NCBI GenBank assembly: GCA_023267315.1
Contig: JAHFNN010000009.1
Location: 1 to 28,581, forward strand
Length of the DNA: 28,581 nucleotides
Source of the DNA: Candidatus Nomurabacteria bacterium
GTDB taxonomy: Bacteria > Patescibacteriota > Minisyncoccia > Phycocordibacterales > UBA9973
Direction of reading: 5' to 3'
A program made the position numbers and the translations under genes. This document shows positions 1 to 7,411 of this stretch, in pieces (positions within the stretch are counted from its first letter, which is position 1; every line of letters begins with the position of its first letter). The notes beneath the pieces were generated by a model, which was not told the origin of the DNA, made no database searches, and saw only the letters and a list, made by a program, of their open reading frames with translations.

Positions 1-1471
1 TTGAGGTATCTTCATTGAGTGTCACCGACTGACTTACTGCAACTGGCGCGGTGTTGACCTCATTAACCGTAATTGTAAATGTCGTGCTGTCAGTACCTGC
101 GCCATTGTTTGCTTGTACCGTAAAAATATATGGAGTACCAGGAGCAGTTCCTTGTGCTTCTGTCGGAGTCCAAATAAAATTATCGCTTCCATCAATCGAA
201 GCACCATAACCTCCACCAGAAGTTATTAAAAAAACATTAGGACCATTTGTAGCAGAGAGTGGTATGGTGAGGAGTGTTCCTTCGTTGACGGCAGTATCAC
301 TTATTGGTGTTATTACTGGTGGAGTCGAACCTGAATCAACAACGGTTAGATTTACTGTTGCAGTATTACTGTTACCTGTTCCATCATTTACCCTAAATGT
401 AAAAAAATCATCCAAACCAGTGAAATTATTTGCTGGGGTATATGTTACCTGATTTCCTGTAACAACTCCAAGTGTTCCTGGAGTGCTTCCACCAGGACCC
501 GCGACGATACTATACGTGAGAGTTTGAGCAGGAAGATCACTATCTGTGGCTCCAAGTGTAATTATTTTGGGGGTATTTTTAAGTACCGTTACTGTATTTC
601 CAATAGCAACAGGTAGTGTATTTACTTCATTCACCACAATCGTCACTTGCTGATCAGTGCTAAGCCAGCCGTCACTCGCACGCACGATAAAAGAGTATGT
701 GCCCGGTCCTTGTGCTTCTGTTGGAGTCCAACTAAAAGATCCTGTCGTACACCCGACACCATTATTCAAACATGCAATATCTCCCGCAGTATGTGATGTA
801 GTATTAAATGTCACGCCAGCTGGTGCTCCTACTAACGATAGTGTTGGTGGTACAGAAGTATCAGCTGGACTCACTCCATTATCATCAATGTCATATGCAC
901 GGACAGAGAAAGATTCGGTCCCACTAATTTCATTTATCGGAGAACTGACTGTACCAACCGAGAGCGTCGGAGCATTATTAATATTAAAACAGACAGTAAT
1001 GGTTGAAACAGTATCTGCAGTATTATCATTTCCTGGCGGACCTTGGTGATACAATCGAGCCTTCACTGTTTTTACTCCATTAGTAGAGTACGTATGTGGA
1101 CCAGCGGTGTATGTATACGTATATGCACCAGTACCAGAGGAGGGCGTAAAAGTTCCCAACCCGTTTGTTTGAGTTCCATCTCCCCAATCAACCTGGACTC
1201 CGTATTGCTGAATCTGTCCAGGAGGTGTAACACCAGAACCAGAACCACCTACCGAAATTTGATTGAGAAGTGGGTTCACATTACACGCAAAGGCAAACTG
1301 AGGATGATACACAACTCCAGTGGCATCAGTAAGTGTATCAACACTAATAATCGGTGCCTGTCCTGCAGCATGCGCTGTATATAAAATATTACTCGCAACA
1401 ACAGCACCAATTCCAAAAATTAAAATTACTACAAAAAGGGGCTTTCTGAAGAATGAAAGATGTTTAGACAT
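1..1471 (-). CDS. Partial secreted PKD / cadherin-like surface protein (C-terminus beyond left edge)
   Basis: The frame stays open from an ATG at 1471 to the left edge, giving about 490 residues with no stop, so the C-terminus is missing. A signal or anchor helix lies near residues 10-32 and ends in an AHA-like cleavage site. A PKD-type domain follows at about 60-160, with the hallmark VDWGDGTQT and an HTY strand. Next come a putative-Ig domain (about 168-283, containing WTPTEAQG), a bacterial cadherin-like domain (about 285-383, with YTPANNFTG and FTFRVNDG), a second putative-Ig domain with the same WTPTEAQG, and the start of another cadherin-like domain. Such domains build stalks of exported adhesins or cell-surface proteins. 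The start is supported by AAAGGA 11 bases upstream and a good promoter. Function beyond surface display cannot be told. Plus-strand frames here are antisense shadows. Confidence 0.88.
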   Translation of the reverse strand, partial: MSKHLSFFRKPLFVVILIFGIGAVVASNILYTAHAAGQAPIISVDTLTDATGVVYHPQFAFACNVNPLLNQISVGGSGSGVTPPGQIQQYGVQVDWGDGTQTNGLGTFTPSSGTGAYTYTYTAGPHTYSTNGVKTVKARLYHQGPPGNDNTADTVSTITVCFNINNAPTLSVGTVSSPINEISGTESFSVRAYDIDDNGVSPADTSVPPTLSLVGAPAGVTFNTTSHTAGDIACLNNGVGCTTGSFSWTPTEAQGPGTYSFIVRASDGWLSTDQQVTIVVNEVNTLPVAIGNTVTVLKNTPKIITLGATDSDLPAQTLTYSIVAGPGGSTPGTLGVVTGNQVTYTPANNFTGLDDFFTFRVNDGTGNSNTATVNLTVVDSGSTPPVITPISDTAVNEGTLLTIPLSATNGPNVFLITSGGGYGASIDGSDNFIWTPTEAQGTAPGTPYIFTVQANNGAGTDSTTFTITVNEVNTAPVAVSQSVTLNEDTS

Positions 1472-1489
1472 ATAGTATTATGTCCTTTC

Positions 1490-1518
1490 ATTATCTCATT
1501 CCTGTAAACCAGTGTCAA
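1490..1518 (-). promoter_or_regulatory. Sigma-70-type promoter for the PKD surface protein
   Basis: On the minus strand, TTGACA (1513-1518) and GATAAT (1490-1495) are separated by 17 bases, close to the housekeeping consensus. The predicted transcript starts about a dozen bases before the ATG at 1471. Confidence 0.7.
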
Positions 1519-1545
1519 AGTACGCATCCTTTATATGTTAATAAT

Positions 1546-1579
1546 AAATCCCGCACTGAAATAATTTAATGCGGGATTT
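1546..1579 (-). terminator. Hairpin terminator after the 210-residue orphan
   Basis: Arms AAATCCCGCA (1546-1555) and TGCGGGATTT (1570-1579) pair perfectly around a 14-base loop. The hairpin begins about 20 bases after the stop of the gene at 1600-2232. The minus-strand tail is T-rich (TTTATTATTAA) and the plus-strand side also ends in T residues, so it could act both ways. Confidence 0.65.
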
Positions 1580-1599
1580 TTCTACATACTGTGCAATTA

Positions 1600-2232
1600 C
1601 TACTTTGATGAAAGCTGATTCGAAAACAGAATGTTTACAAAGGTTTTAAAACGCATAGCATCAAAATTCCCTGAGAGCATTTGCTCTTCACCATTGTATA
1701 AAAGTGGGGCATGCATAAAAGCCTCTTCATACCCATCGTACACTGGAACATGCTTAGCATATGATCCACATATTCGGTGTATGTGACCGACGCTCTTTTC
1801 GTCCATAGTATTTTCTGTGGAAAATACTACTTTGTGTTTTAGTGCACTCTGGCATTCAAGTTCCCTTTCTATTTTTTCCAAATACGGGAACGTGTGTCCT
1901 TTTTCAATAAAGATATTTTTTGGGAAAAAATAAACACTTACATGATTTTTCATGTTGTTTTTAATTTTCCAAATTATATCGTCATGCTCATGAAAATGGA
2001 ACTGGCTTGGGAAATTAGTGCCTGGTGGTCGCCTACCATCAACATTAATCTGGTAATTCTTCAGCTGATCAGGTGGTATCGCTTTTTGAAACAATTCACA
2101 AATACCTAAAGAACAGTCTTTAATTGTGCTTGGTGTATGAAAAAAGAGCTGCACTGGTCCTTTCTCTTTTTCATTTTCTTTTAAATCATTAGATGTACTA
2201 GTCATTTTTGGGGAGATTAAAAGATTTAACAT
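1600..2232 (-). CDS. Hypothetical protein, 210 residues
   Basis: I do not recognise this protein. It has no signal peptide or membrane helix and is probably cytoplasmic. The first 25 residues are polar and likely disordered (rich in N, E and K). The rest is mixed alpha/beta with a His-rich stretch (QFHFHEHDD, about residues 75-85) that could bind metal; this is only a guess. There are four cysteines without a CxxC pair. The start at 2232 is preferred because AGGA lies 6 bases before it, one of the few clear Shine-Dalgarno sites here, while an in-frame ATG ten codons later has none. It sits alone between two terminators, so it is a single-gene unit flanked by two surface-protein genes. A weak TAGTAT box at 2252-2257 is the only promoter hint. 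Confidence 0.72.
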   Translation of the reverse strand: MLNLLISPKMTSTSNDLKENEKEKGPVQLFFHTPSTIKDCSLGICELFQKAIPPDQLKNYQINVDGRRPPGTNFPSQFHFHEHDDIIWKIKNNMKNHVSVYFFPKNIFIEKGHTFPYLEKIERELECQSALKHKVVFSTENTMDEKSVGHIHRICGSYAKHVPVYDGYEEAFMHAPLLYNGEEQMLSGNFDAMRFKTFVNILFSNQLSSK

Positions 2233-2273
2233 TTATTCCTATCCGGAGGAGATACTACCAAAATTTGACAGAT

Positions 2274-2311
2274 AAAGAAAGAGCTCGGGCGGAAGCCTGA
2301 GCTCTTTCTTT
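2274..2311 (-). terminator. Strong hairpin terminator of the 1078-residue secreted protein
   Basis: The 17-base arms 2274-2290 and 2295-2311 pair along their length with one mismatch around a GGAA loop. The arms are A/T-rich at the base (AAAGAAA against TTTCTTT), so a T-rich tract follows the GC core on both strands. It lies 24 bases after the stop codon at 2336. Confidence 0.85.
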
Positions 2312-2335
2312 AGTATGCTAGTTTTCTACTCGTCC

Positions 2336-5300
2336 TTATGGTAGATCCCAGAATGAGAGATTCGCAATTGATTTTGAAAGTGTTGGAGTCGCAGAACCAG
2401 CATTTCCAATAGTAAGCGTATCACCAGAATTATTATATGCATCAACTTGACCAACAAAACTCAAGATTGTGGATTCTGAGGTTCCAGCATATGCAGCGTC
2501 AGCTGCAGTAATCATGGTCTGTACTCCAGCGGAACAGCCAAAGTTTGCACAATTCAATTTCGCAGCGACAAGCTGTTGCAAGAGTTGCATGCGAGCCTTA
2601 TCGATTGAAGTACGATTTCCTCCAACGGTTTTCTTTGGAATACTCGAATAGAAGGCACCGAATACTTTACCAATAGTATCCACTGGACCTTTGTGTGTTG
2701 TGCCATTTCCGATAAACATCGAACCAGATAATGGTGCAGCATTAAATACTGATGTTGTATACGCTGTATGTGTCTGCCAGAAACCAAGCGTACGAGTAGG
2801 ATTTTGTTTACTGTTCAAAAACGTACAAGTAACACTTGCACCGAGTCCTAAGTTTACAGTCATTCCATTAGTTACCGAAGTTTTTGGATAAGTAGTTCCT
2901 GTTCCTGTTTTCACACACACGATCCCTTGCTGTGACCAGTATGTATTTGGAATAATTTCGGCAACAGTATAGTTGGCATTTCCAGGAAGACCACTGAACG
3001 TTTGTGTGTTTGAGTATGTATTATCTTCTCCTGAAACACCGGCGTCATCATCAAGAATGAAATTCGCACCAAAACTACGAGTAAAGGTAAAGTCTTGTAG
3101 ATCATTTGGTGTTGCATCTTTTACGATAATCAATGTTGCTGGTTGATCATCGTTTGTAATTGTACAAGTTGTTGTTTCGCCAACTAAAATCGTACCTGAA
3201 CAATCTGCACCGAGTGATTTCGTATATCCAGTCATAGCTACCTCATCCGCAGTATATGCTCCCGCATTAAGGGTTATCGTTGTTCCTGATTCTGATCCAA
3301 CAAACGATGAATTTGAAACATTAGTACCCGTGACATTCATTGTAAAATCACCAGCAACAGCTGTTCCGCCATTGTCATTGATGACATGCTTGATAACAGT
3401 AAGCTGTGGTGCGATATCATCATTTGTAATCGTACAAGTTTTATTCTCAGCAAGCCCAAGTGTAATTGACCCACTTTCTGCACAATCGCCACCCCACACT
3501 CCCGCAGCATATCCGGAAAGGTTTATTTCTGACGCTGTATGAGTTCCAGCACTGACAGTCTTTGCAATTCCCCAAGAAGCGTTTGTTGCATCAATTTGTC
3601 CTTGGAAATCACCAGGAACCGCCGTTCCGCCATTATCATTCACTACTGTTTTTATAAGTTTGAGTGTCGGTGCGATATCGTTGTTTGTAATAGTACATGT
3701 TGCTGTTCCTCCTTCAGGAATAACTAGTTCAGAACAATTGTCGTATGTTGTAGCATATCCAGAAGCTGGAGTTTCAATAACAGAATACGTTCCTGGATCA
3801 ACAACAATATCATTTTCAGCATCACCTTCAAATGAAATTGCATTTCCTCCATTTACTTGAAATGAGAAATCACCGATAGCAGCTGTTCCACCATCATCAT
3901 TAATAAGAACTTTTTTTACAATAAGAAGAGATTGTGAAGGTGGAATATCATCGTTTGTAATTGTACAAGTTTTTGTTTCGCCAGCAAGAATCGTACCAGT
4001 ACAATCTGAAGAGTTAGATTCAGTATATCCGGCAGGCCCAGCCTCAGTAACAAAATATGACCCTGGGGTAACAATTCTCGTCGTTCCAGGATTTTCTTCT
4101 CCAGCAAAAGCATTACCACCAGTCGCAGTAATACCATTGATGGTCATTGTGAAATCACCAGAGACAGCTGTACCATTATTGTCATTAATAACATGCTTAA
4201 TAACAATAAGCGTAGCGTCTTTAGGCTGCTCTAAGCAGATTGGAAACGTTACATAATTCGGAAATGATGGTGAGCCACCACAAGAACTAGTTGTTTTACT
4301 TGGAACAATTGTCCCTGGGATTATTGTTCCTAAAGGAAACCCAACAGTACCACATGCAATCAAAGAGACGGTACCATTTCCTGGATTTTTACCTGTAACA
4401 TCCAGTACTGAACTTGCATCACTTACATCACTACCATTGTATGAACGGATGTTGATATGTCCTCCAGCAGGGGCACCACCAGTAAGTGTTCCACGAGCTT
4501 TAATTGTTGCACCAGTTATAACTACATCGTTATATGCTTCAACATTTACAGTTCCTCCTTTACCACCGCCACCAAGTGCATTTGACTCAGCTGCAAGATT
4601 TTGCAAGGTTACTGTAGCTGTTTCTGATTTAATTGTAAGCACGCCACCATTATCATTCGTTCCAGCATTTCCATTCGTATGAATCGCCGAAAGTCCTGTT
4701 GTTGTACCTTTTACTAAAATTGTGCCACGAGCAAAAATATCTGCCCAAGAAGTACCTGACGATCCACCTGAACCACCTGAGTCAGCAGTTACTTGTCCAA
4801 CATTACTACCAGTGTGATCAATTACTAAACTATTTCCTGCCCAAATTTCTACACATGCAGTAGCACCAATTGGTTTATCCGCATGATAGGTATTATCACA
4901 ATGATTGTGTGGATTTGCTGGGAAAGCGTGCCCAACACCAGTTGATTGCACTAAACCGTTGATCACCATGTCACATCCTGCCTGAAGATGTACAAGGTCA
5001 GCACCTGGATCTTGTCCTTCACTTGAGATCTTACCAGTACCACCCAAAGTGAAATTACATGCTGCGTTTACTGTGATCTGTCCTCCTCCTGGCTTTTGAG
5101 TTGCTGTATTTCCATCACCAGTTCGAGCACTTTTTGAGATAATACTTCCGTTGATTGTTGCAGTGCCGTGATTTGGAGTTCCATCACCAACGATATTTAT
5201 CGTAATTGCTGATGCTGATTTCCCAGTACCAACGATACTTGAAATTTCAGAACCAGTGTCCATAACCAAATCCCCACCATTATTTATGTTAATGGTAAGA

Positions 5301-5572
5301 AACGTATTTTCAAGAACAGTAATCTTTCCTGAAGATGTGAGGTGGAGAGTTTCATCAAGATTGAATGTTCCTGATTTGTTACCAACATTCGTAGTAACTT
5401 GACATTCTGTACCAACAATTGCACCGCCCAATAATGAGCAGTCATCTGCGGCAGATACTGTCTTATAGTTAGTAGCGAATAAAAACGCACCAAACACGAA
5501 GACGAAAGCCAGGACAACGCCGACAATCTGAGATGACTTATATTTTCCATGAAAAAATGAAAACGTAGACAT
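2336..5572 (-). CDS. Large secreted protein: beta-rich N-terminal region, five prealbumin-like repeats, GFWQTH C-terminal region
   Basis: 1078 residues. A signal/anchor helix (about 15-36) ends near TVSA/ADD. Residues about 45-450 are rich in G, T, N and S with many short hydrophobic strands (for example GGTVNVEAYNDVVITGATI), suggesting a right-handed beta-helix-like exported region. From about 453 to 920 come four clear repeats and one divergent repeat of roughly 85-110 residues. They open with a VIKHVINDNGGTAV-like strand and close with TCTITNDD, the pattern of SpaA/prealbumin-like surface repeats. The last 155 residues begin TLGFWQTH and contain four cysteines and a helical part; this type of tail often follows such repeats but has no known activity to me. 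No sortase motif is visible. The likely role is a surface stalk or adhesin. It is a single-gene unit. No Shine-Dalgarno precedes the ATG; the leader is almost pure A/T. Confidence 0.9.
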   Translation of the reverse strand: MSTFSFFHGKYKSSQIVGVVLAFVFVFGAFLFATNYKTVSAADDCSLLGGAIVGTECQVTTNVGNKSGTFNLDETLHLTSSGKITVLENTFLTININNGGDLVMDTGSEISSIVGTGKSASAITINIVGDGTPNHGTATINGSIISKSARTGDGNTATQKPGGGQITVNAACNFTLGGTGKISSEGQDPGADLVHLQAGCDMVINGLVQSTGVGHAFPANPHNHCDNTYHADKPIGATACVEIWAGNSLVIDHTGSNVGQVTADSGGSGGSSGTSWADIFARGTILVKGTTTGLSAIHTNGNAGTNDNGGVLTIKSETATVTLQNLAAESNALGGGGKGGTVNVEAYNDVVITGATIKARGTLTGGAPAGGHINIRSYNGSDVSDASSVLDVTGKNPGNGTVSLIACGTVGFPLGTIIPGTIVPSKTTSSCGGSPSFPNYVTFPICLEQPKDATLIVIKHVINDNNGTAVSGDFTMTINGITATGGNAFAGEENPGTTRIVTPGSYFVTEAGPAGYTESNSSDCTGTILAGETKTCTITNDDIPPSQSLLIVKKVLINDDGGTAAIGDFSFQVNGGNAISFEGDAENDIVVDPGTYSVIETPASGYATTYDNCSELVIPEGGTATCTITNNDIAPTLKLIKTVVNDNGGTAVPGDFQGQIDATNASWGIAKTVSAGTHTASEINLSGYAAGVWGGDCAESGSITLGLAENKTCTITNDDIAPQLTVIKHVINDNGGTAVAGDFTMNVTGTNVSNSSFVGSESGTTITLNAGAYTADEVAMTGYTKSLGADCSGTILVGETTTCTITNDDQPATLIIVKDATPNDLQDFTFTRSFGANFILDDDAGVSGEDNTYSNTQTFSGLPGNANYTVAEIIPNTYWSQQGIVCVKTGTGTTYPKTSVTNGMTVNLGLGASVTCTFLNSKQNPTRTLGFWQTHTAYTTSVFNAAPLSGSMFIGNGTTHKGPVDTIGKVFGAFYSSIPKKTVGGNRTSIDKARMQLLQQLVAAKLNCANFGCSAGVQTMITAADAAYAGTSESTILSFVGQVDAYNNSGDTLTIGNAGSATPTLSKSIANLSFWDLP
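2809..4216 (-). repeat. Tandem repeat block encoding five prealbumin-like domains
   Basis: Units of about 255-350 bases inside the 1078-residue gene. Approximate starts are 4216, 3945, 3670, 3420 and 3150. Units 1 to 4 share the coded pattern NDNGGTA near the start and TCTITNDD or TCTITNND at the end; unit 5 is longer and diverged, ending VTCTFLNSKQ. Units 1 and 4 are the most alike. Boundaries are accurate only to about ten bases. Confidence 0.8.
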
Positions 5573-5717
5573 AATTTTTAAAATAATTTTAAACTATTAA
5601 TTAATGACCTTTATTAATTGCGGTAAAATACACCTTTTACCAAGTTGCCGTTTTGAGTATTAAATCATTACACAAAAACAGACAACAATATGGCGAAGAA
5701 CAATAGTGCCTTTTATA

Positions 5718-5739
5718 TCAAATAAGGTACCTTATTTGA
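5718..5739. promoter_or_regulatory. Perfect 22-bp palindrome
   Basis: TCAAATAAGGT followed by its exact reverse complement ACCTTATTTGA, with no spacer. It lies about 145 bases upstream of the 1078-residue gene and about 58 bases from the tRNA-derived element. A symmetric site of this kind suits a dimeric DNA-binding protein. Without a spacer and with no adjoining T-tract it is a poor terminator. No regulator can be assigned. Confidence 0.4.
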
Positions 5740-5796
5740 CGACAACTAACAAGAGTAGGGTTAACTGTCAAAATTATCCATATTTGCTTAATTATT

Positions 5797-5949
5797 TTTG
5801 TGACTCCACGGAGACCGTGAGTACACTTATCGATCCTTACAGGATCAGTACACCTTTTCAATGAATTCAGAGCAAGCTCCTCATTCATAATGAAAAGCTT
5901 TTCGATTCTCCGATGCAAGCCAAGCAGTTGGCTTGCTTGGAGTCACAAA
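5797..5949. other. Foldable element containing partial copies of the tRNA-Glu 3' end
   Basis: The ends TTTGTGACTCCA (5797-5808) and TGGAGTCACAAA (5938-5949) pair over 12 bp. Inside, CGGAGA (5809-5814) pairs with TCTCCG (5907-5912), and GCAAGCCAA (5915-5923) pairs with TTGGCTTGC (5928-5936), giving a three-way junction. The enclosed region can form more hairpins, for example GATCCT/AGGATC at 5832-5846. The 18-base string at 5797-5814 is repeated exactly at 5982-5999, where it is the 3' end of tRNA-Glu. An inverted copy lies at 5907-5949, split by a 25-base hairpin insertion. It could be a small RNA, a tRNA-derived repeat or the remnant of an insertion at the tRNA. The 66-codon frame across it is not convincing as a gene. 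Confidence 0.5.
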
Positions 5950-5993
5950 TTTAAAAACCCACATAAAGGTGGGTTTTTAAATTTGTGACTCCA
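5938..5993 (-). terminator. Two-way terminator after tRNA-Glu
   Basis: A perfect inverted repeat with 25-base arms (5938-5962 and 5969-5993) around the loop ATAAAG. The core CCCAC/GTGGG is flanked by AAAAA and TTTTT, so each strand has a U-run. The outer part of the arm is the acceptor end of the tRNA itself. It can end both the tRNA transcript (minus) and any plus-strand transcript of the neighbouring element. Confidence 0.8.
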
Positions 5994-6057
5994 CGGAGAA
6001 TCGAACTCCGATTAGCGGATTGAGAACCCGCTGTCCTAACCGTTAGACGATGGAGCC
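5986..6057 (-). tRNA. tRNA-Glu (anticodon CTC)
   Basis: The minus strand folds as a standard cloverleaf of 72 bases. Acceptor stem GGCTCCA pairs with TGGAGTC (one G-U), followed by discriminator A. The D arm is GTCT/GGAC. The anticodon stem GCGGG/TCCGC carries the loop TTCTCAA, so the anticodon is CTC, reading GAG. The T arm is CGGAG-TTCGATT-CTCCG and the variable loop is short (TAAT). CCA is not encoded; ACAAA follows, so CCA must be added after transcription. It lies downstream of murF on the same strand, 46 bases from its stop, and ends in the two-way terminator whose arm overlaps its acceptor end. A TATAAC box (6091-6096 on the opposite listing) may provide a start of its own. Confidence 0.95.
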
Positions 6058-6060
6058 AGT

Positions 6061-6099
6061 AAGGTTATAAATAAAAACTACGACCTTATTTATAACCTT
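6061..6099 (-). other. Hairpin between murF and tRNA-Glu
   Basis: Perfect 14-bp arms AAGGTTATAAATAA (6061-6074) and TTATTTATAACCTT (6086-6099) with an 11-base loop, starting 4 bases after the murF stop. The stem is AT-rich and is not followed by a U-tract on the minus strand, so it is more likely an mRNA 3'-end stabiliser or a processing site between murF and the tRNA than a terminator. Confidence 0.5.
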
Positions 6100-6103
6100 A
6101 TAA

Positions 6104-7405
6104 CTACGGTTTGTCTAGCCACTCTTTTTCTTGGCGAACAAGAAGTTCTTTTTTCTTTTCAGGATGTGCCATGAGTGCCAACACAACGCGCTCCATACGC
6201 ATACCCTGCGATCCTTTTACGAGTACAATATCACCCTCTGTAATATTTCCAGAAACGATTCGTCCTGCTTCATACGCATTTTCACAGTAGATTATATTCT
6301 CTTTTGAAAAACCTTTTTCGAGTGCTCCAGTAGCAATAGTGCGTGCGCGCATCCCCACAACAACAAGCAATGATACAACCGCACTTGCTTCCTCACCAAT
6401 TGCCTTATGTGCCTCTTCAGTGTGCTTTCCAAGTTCAAGCATGTCACCCAACACAGCAATTTTCCTTGATTCTTTAGGCAATTCTTGCAATGCAGCTAGC
6501 GCTGCAAGAGTCGCATTTGGTGAAGCATTATAGGTATCATCAATAACGATACTATTTTTTACACCTTCAATAATTCGCAATCTTCCAGGTGGTGTTTGAT
6601 ACGAGGTAAGCGAATTTACCGCTTCAAGCATGTTGACGCCTGCTTCATGCGCCACAGCGAGTGCCATTAGACCTGAATAAATATGATTTCGCCCAATACA
6701 CCCAGCCATATATGCCGGCAAACTACTCCCCTTGTAATTAAATTTGAAACGTACACCGAGAGGATGCATTTTATTTTCTTCGCCGTAATTGAATTCATCA
6801 TTTGAAGCACGGAATGTTGCACCTTCATGAAAACCACACGTTACGGTAATATTCTTTGTTTTTGAAGCAAGCAAGCGAACTGTTTCGTCATCTTCATTGA
6901 GTATCAAAATTCCATCTTTCTTGAGCGCTGGAATTAGGCTCGATTTTTCTTCAACCAAGTGTTCTTTTGAATCAAAAAATTCAACGTGCACTGGGATATC
7001 TCCAATACAGGTAATAATCACAAAATCTGGATTTATAAATTGTGCCACTCGCTTTATATCGCCTGGTTTGTCAGCACCCACTTCAAGAATGAGCCATGCA
7101 GGATAGGGATTTTTTTTAATAATAAGCAAAATGCCGCGATAAATATTCTTGATCCATCCAATCGGACTATTCCATGCATTCGGCAGTCCTAAAATTGTGA
7201 GCGGGACGCCGAGCTCGCTATTGAAACTTTTTTCACTTCGTCGTACATCAAAAAATTTTGAAAGTACCGTATACACGGCATCTTTGGTTGATGTTTTTCC
7301 AACACTCCCTGTAATTGCAACAATTTTGGGCTTATATTTGCGAAGCACCATTTTTGCTTCAGCTTCAAGAATTGATACTACTAATTGTTTAAAGAAGTTT
7401 TTCAT
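6104..7405 (-). CDS. murF: UDP-N-acetylmuramoyl-tripeptide--D-alanyl-D-alanine ligase (MurF)
   Basis: Adds D-Ala-D-Ala to the UDP-MurNAc-tripeptide with ATP in the cytoplasm, the last soluble step of peptidoglycan precursor synthesis. The Mur-ligase P-loop GSVGKTST is at residues 33-40. LEVGADKPGDI follows near 117, DDTYNASPNA (the MurF form of the central Mur motif) near 293, and the C-terminal domain carries GDMLELG and KGSQGMRMERV. At 433 residues it lacks most of the usual N-terminal uridine-binding domain (about 80 residues in E. coli MurF), leaving only a basic helix before the P-loop; such short forms are common in this lineage as far as I know. It begins 6 bases after ftsI and closes the division operon. 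murE, normally just upstream of murF, is absent here. Confidence 0.92.
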   Translation of the reverse strand: MKNFFKQLVVSILEAEAKMVLRKYKPKIVAITGSVGKTSTKDAVYTVLSKFFDVRRSEKSFNSELGVPLTILGLPNAWNSPIGWIKNIYRGILLIIKKNPYPAWLILEVGADKPGDIKRVAQFINPDFVIITCIGDIPVHVEFFDSKEHLVEEKSSLIPALKKDGILILNEDDETVRLLASKTKNITVTCGFHEGATFRASNDEFNYGEENKMHPLGVRFKFNYKGSSLPAYMAGCIGRNHIYSGLMALAVAHEAGVNMLEAVNSLTSYQTPPGRLRIIEGVKNSIVIDDTYNASPNATLAALAALQELPKESRKIAVLGDMLELGKHTEEAHKAIGEEASAVVSLLVVVGMRARTIATGALEKGFSKENIIYCENAYEAGRIVSGNITEGDIVLVKGSQGMRMERVVLALMAHPEKKKELLVRQEKEWLDKP

Positions 7406-7411
7406 ATTTTT

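Noticed and set aside
657..1049. Plus-strand 130-codon frame
   Set aside because: It is antisense to the PKD/cadherin-like surface protein, whose domain motifs are unmistakable on the minus strand.
2809..4216. CRISPR-like array
   Set aside because: The repeats are about 260-350 bases, degenerate and in frame; they encode protein domains.
5718..5918. Minus-strand 66-codon frame in the non-coding stretch
   Set aside because: It runs across the 22-bp palindrome and the tRNA-derived foldable element, lacks a ribosome site and has no domain-like content.
5797..5999. Second complete tRNA gene
   Set aside because: Only acceptor/T-stem sequences are present; no D arm or anticodon arm can be drawn on either strand.
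5797..5999. Attachment sites of an integrated element
   Set aside because: The direct repeats at the tRNA end enclose only about 185 bases and no integrase gene is in the window, so an active island is not supported; a scar remains possible.
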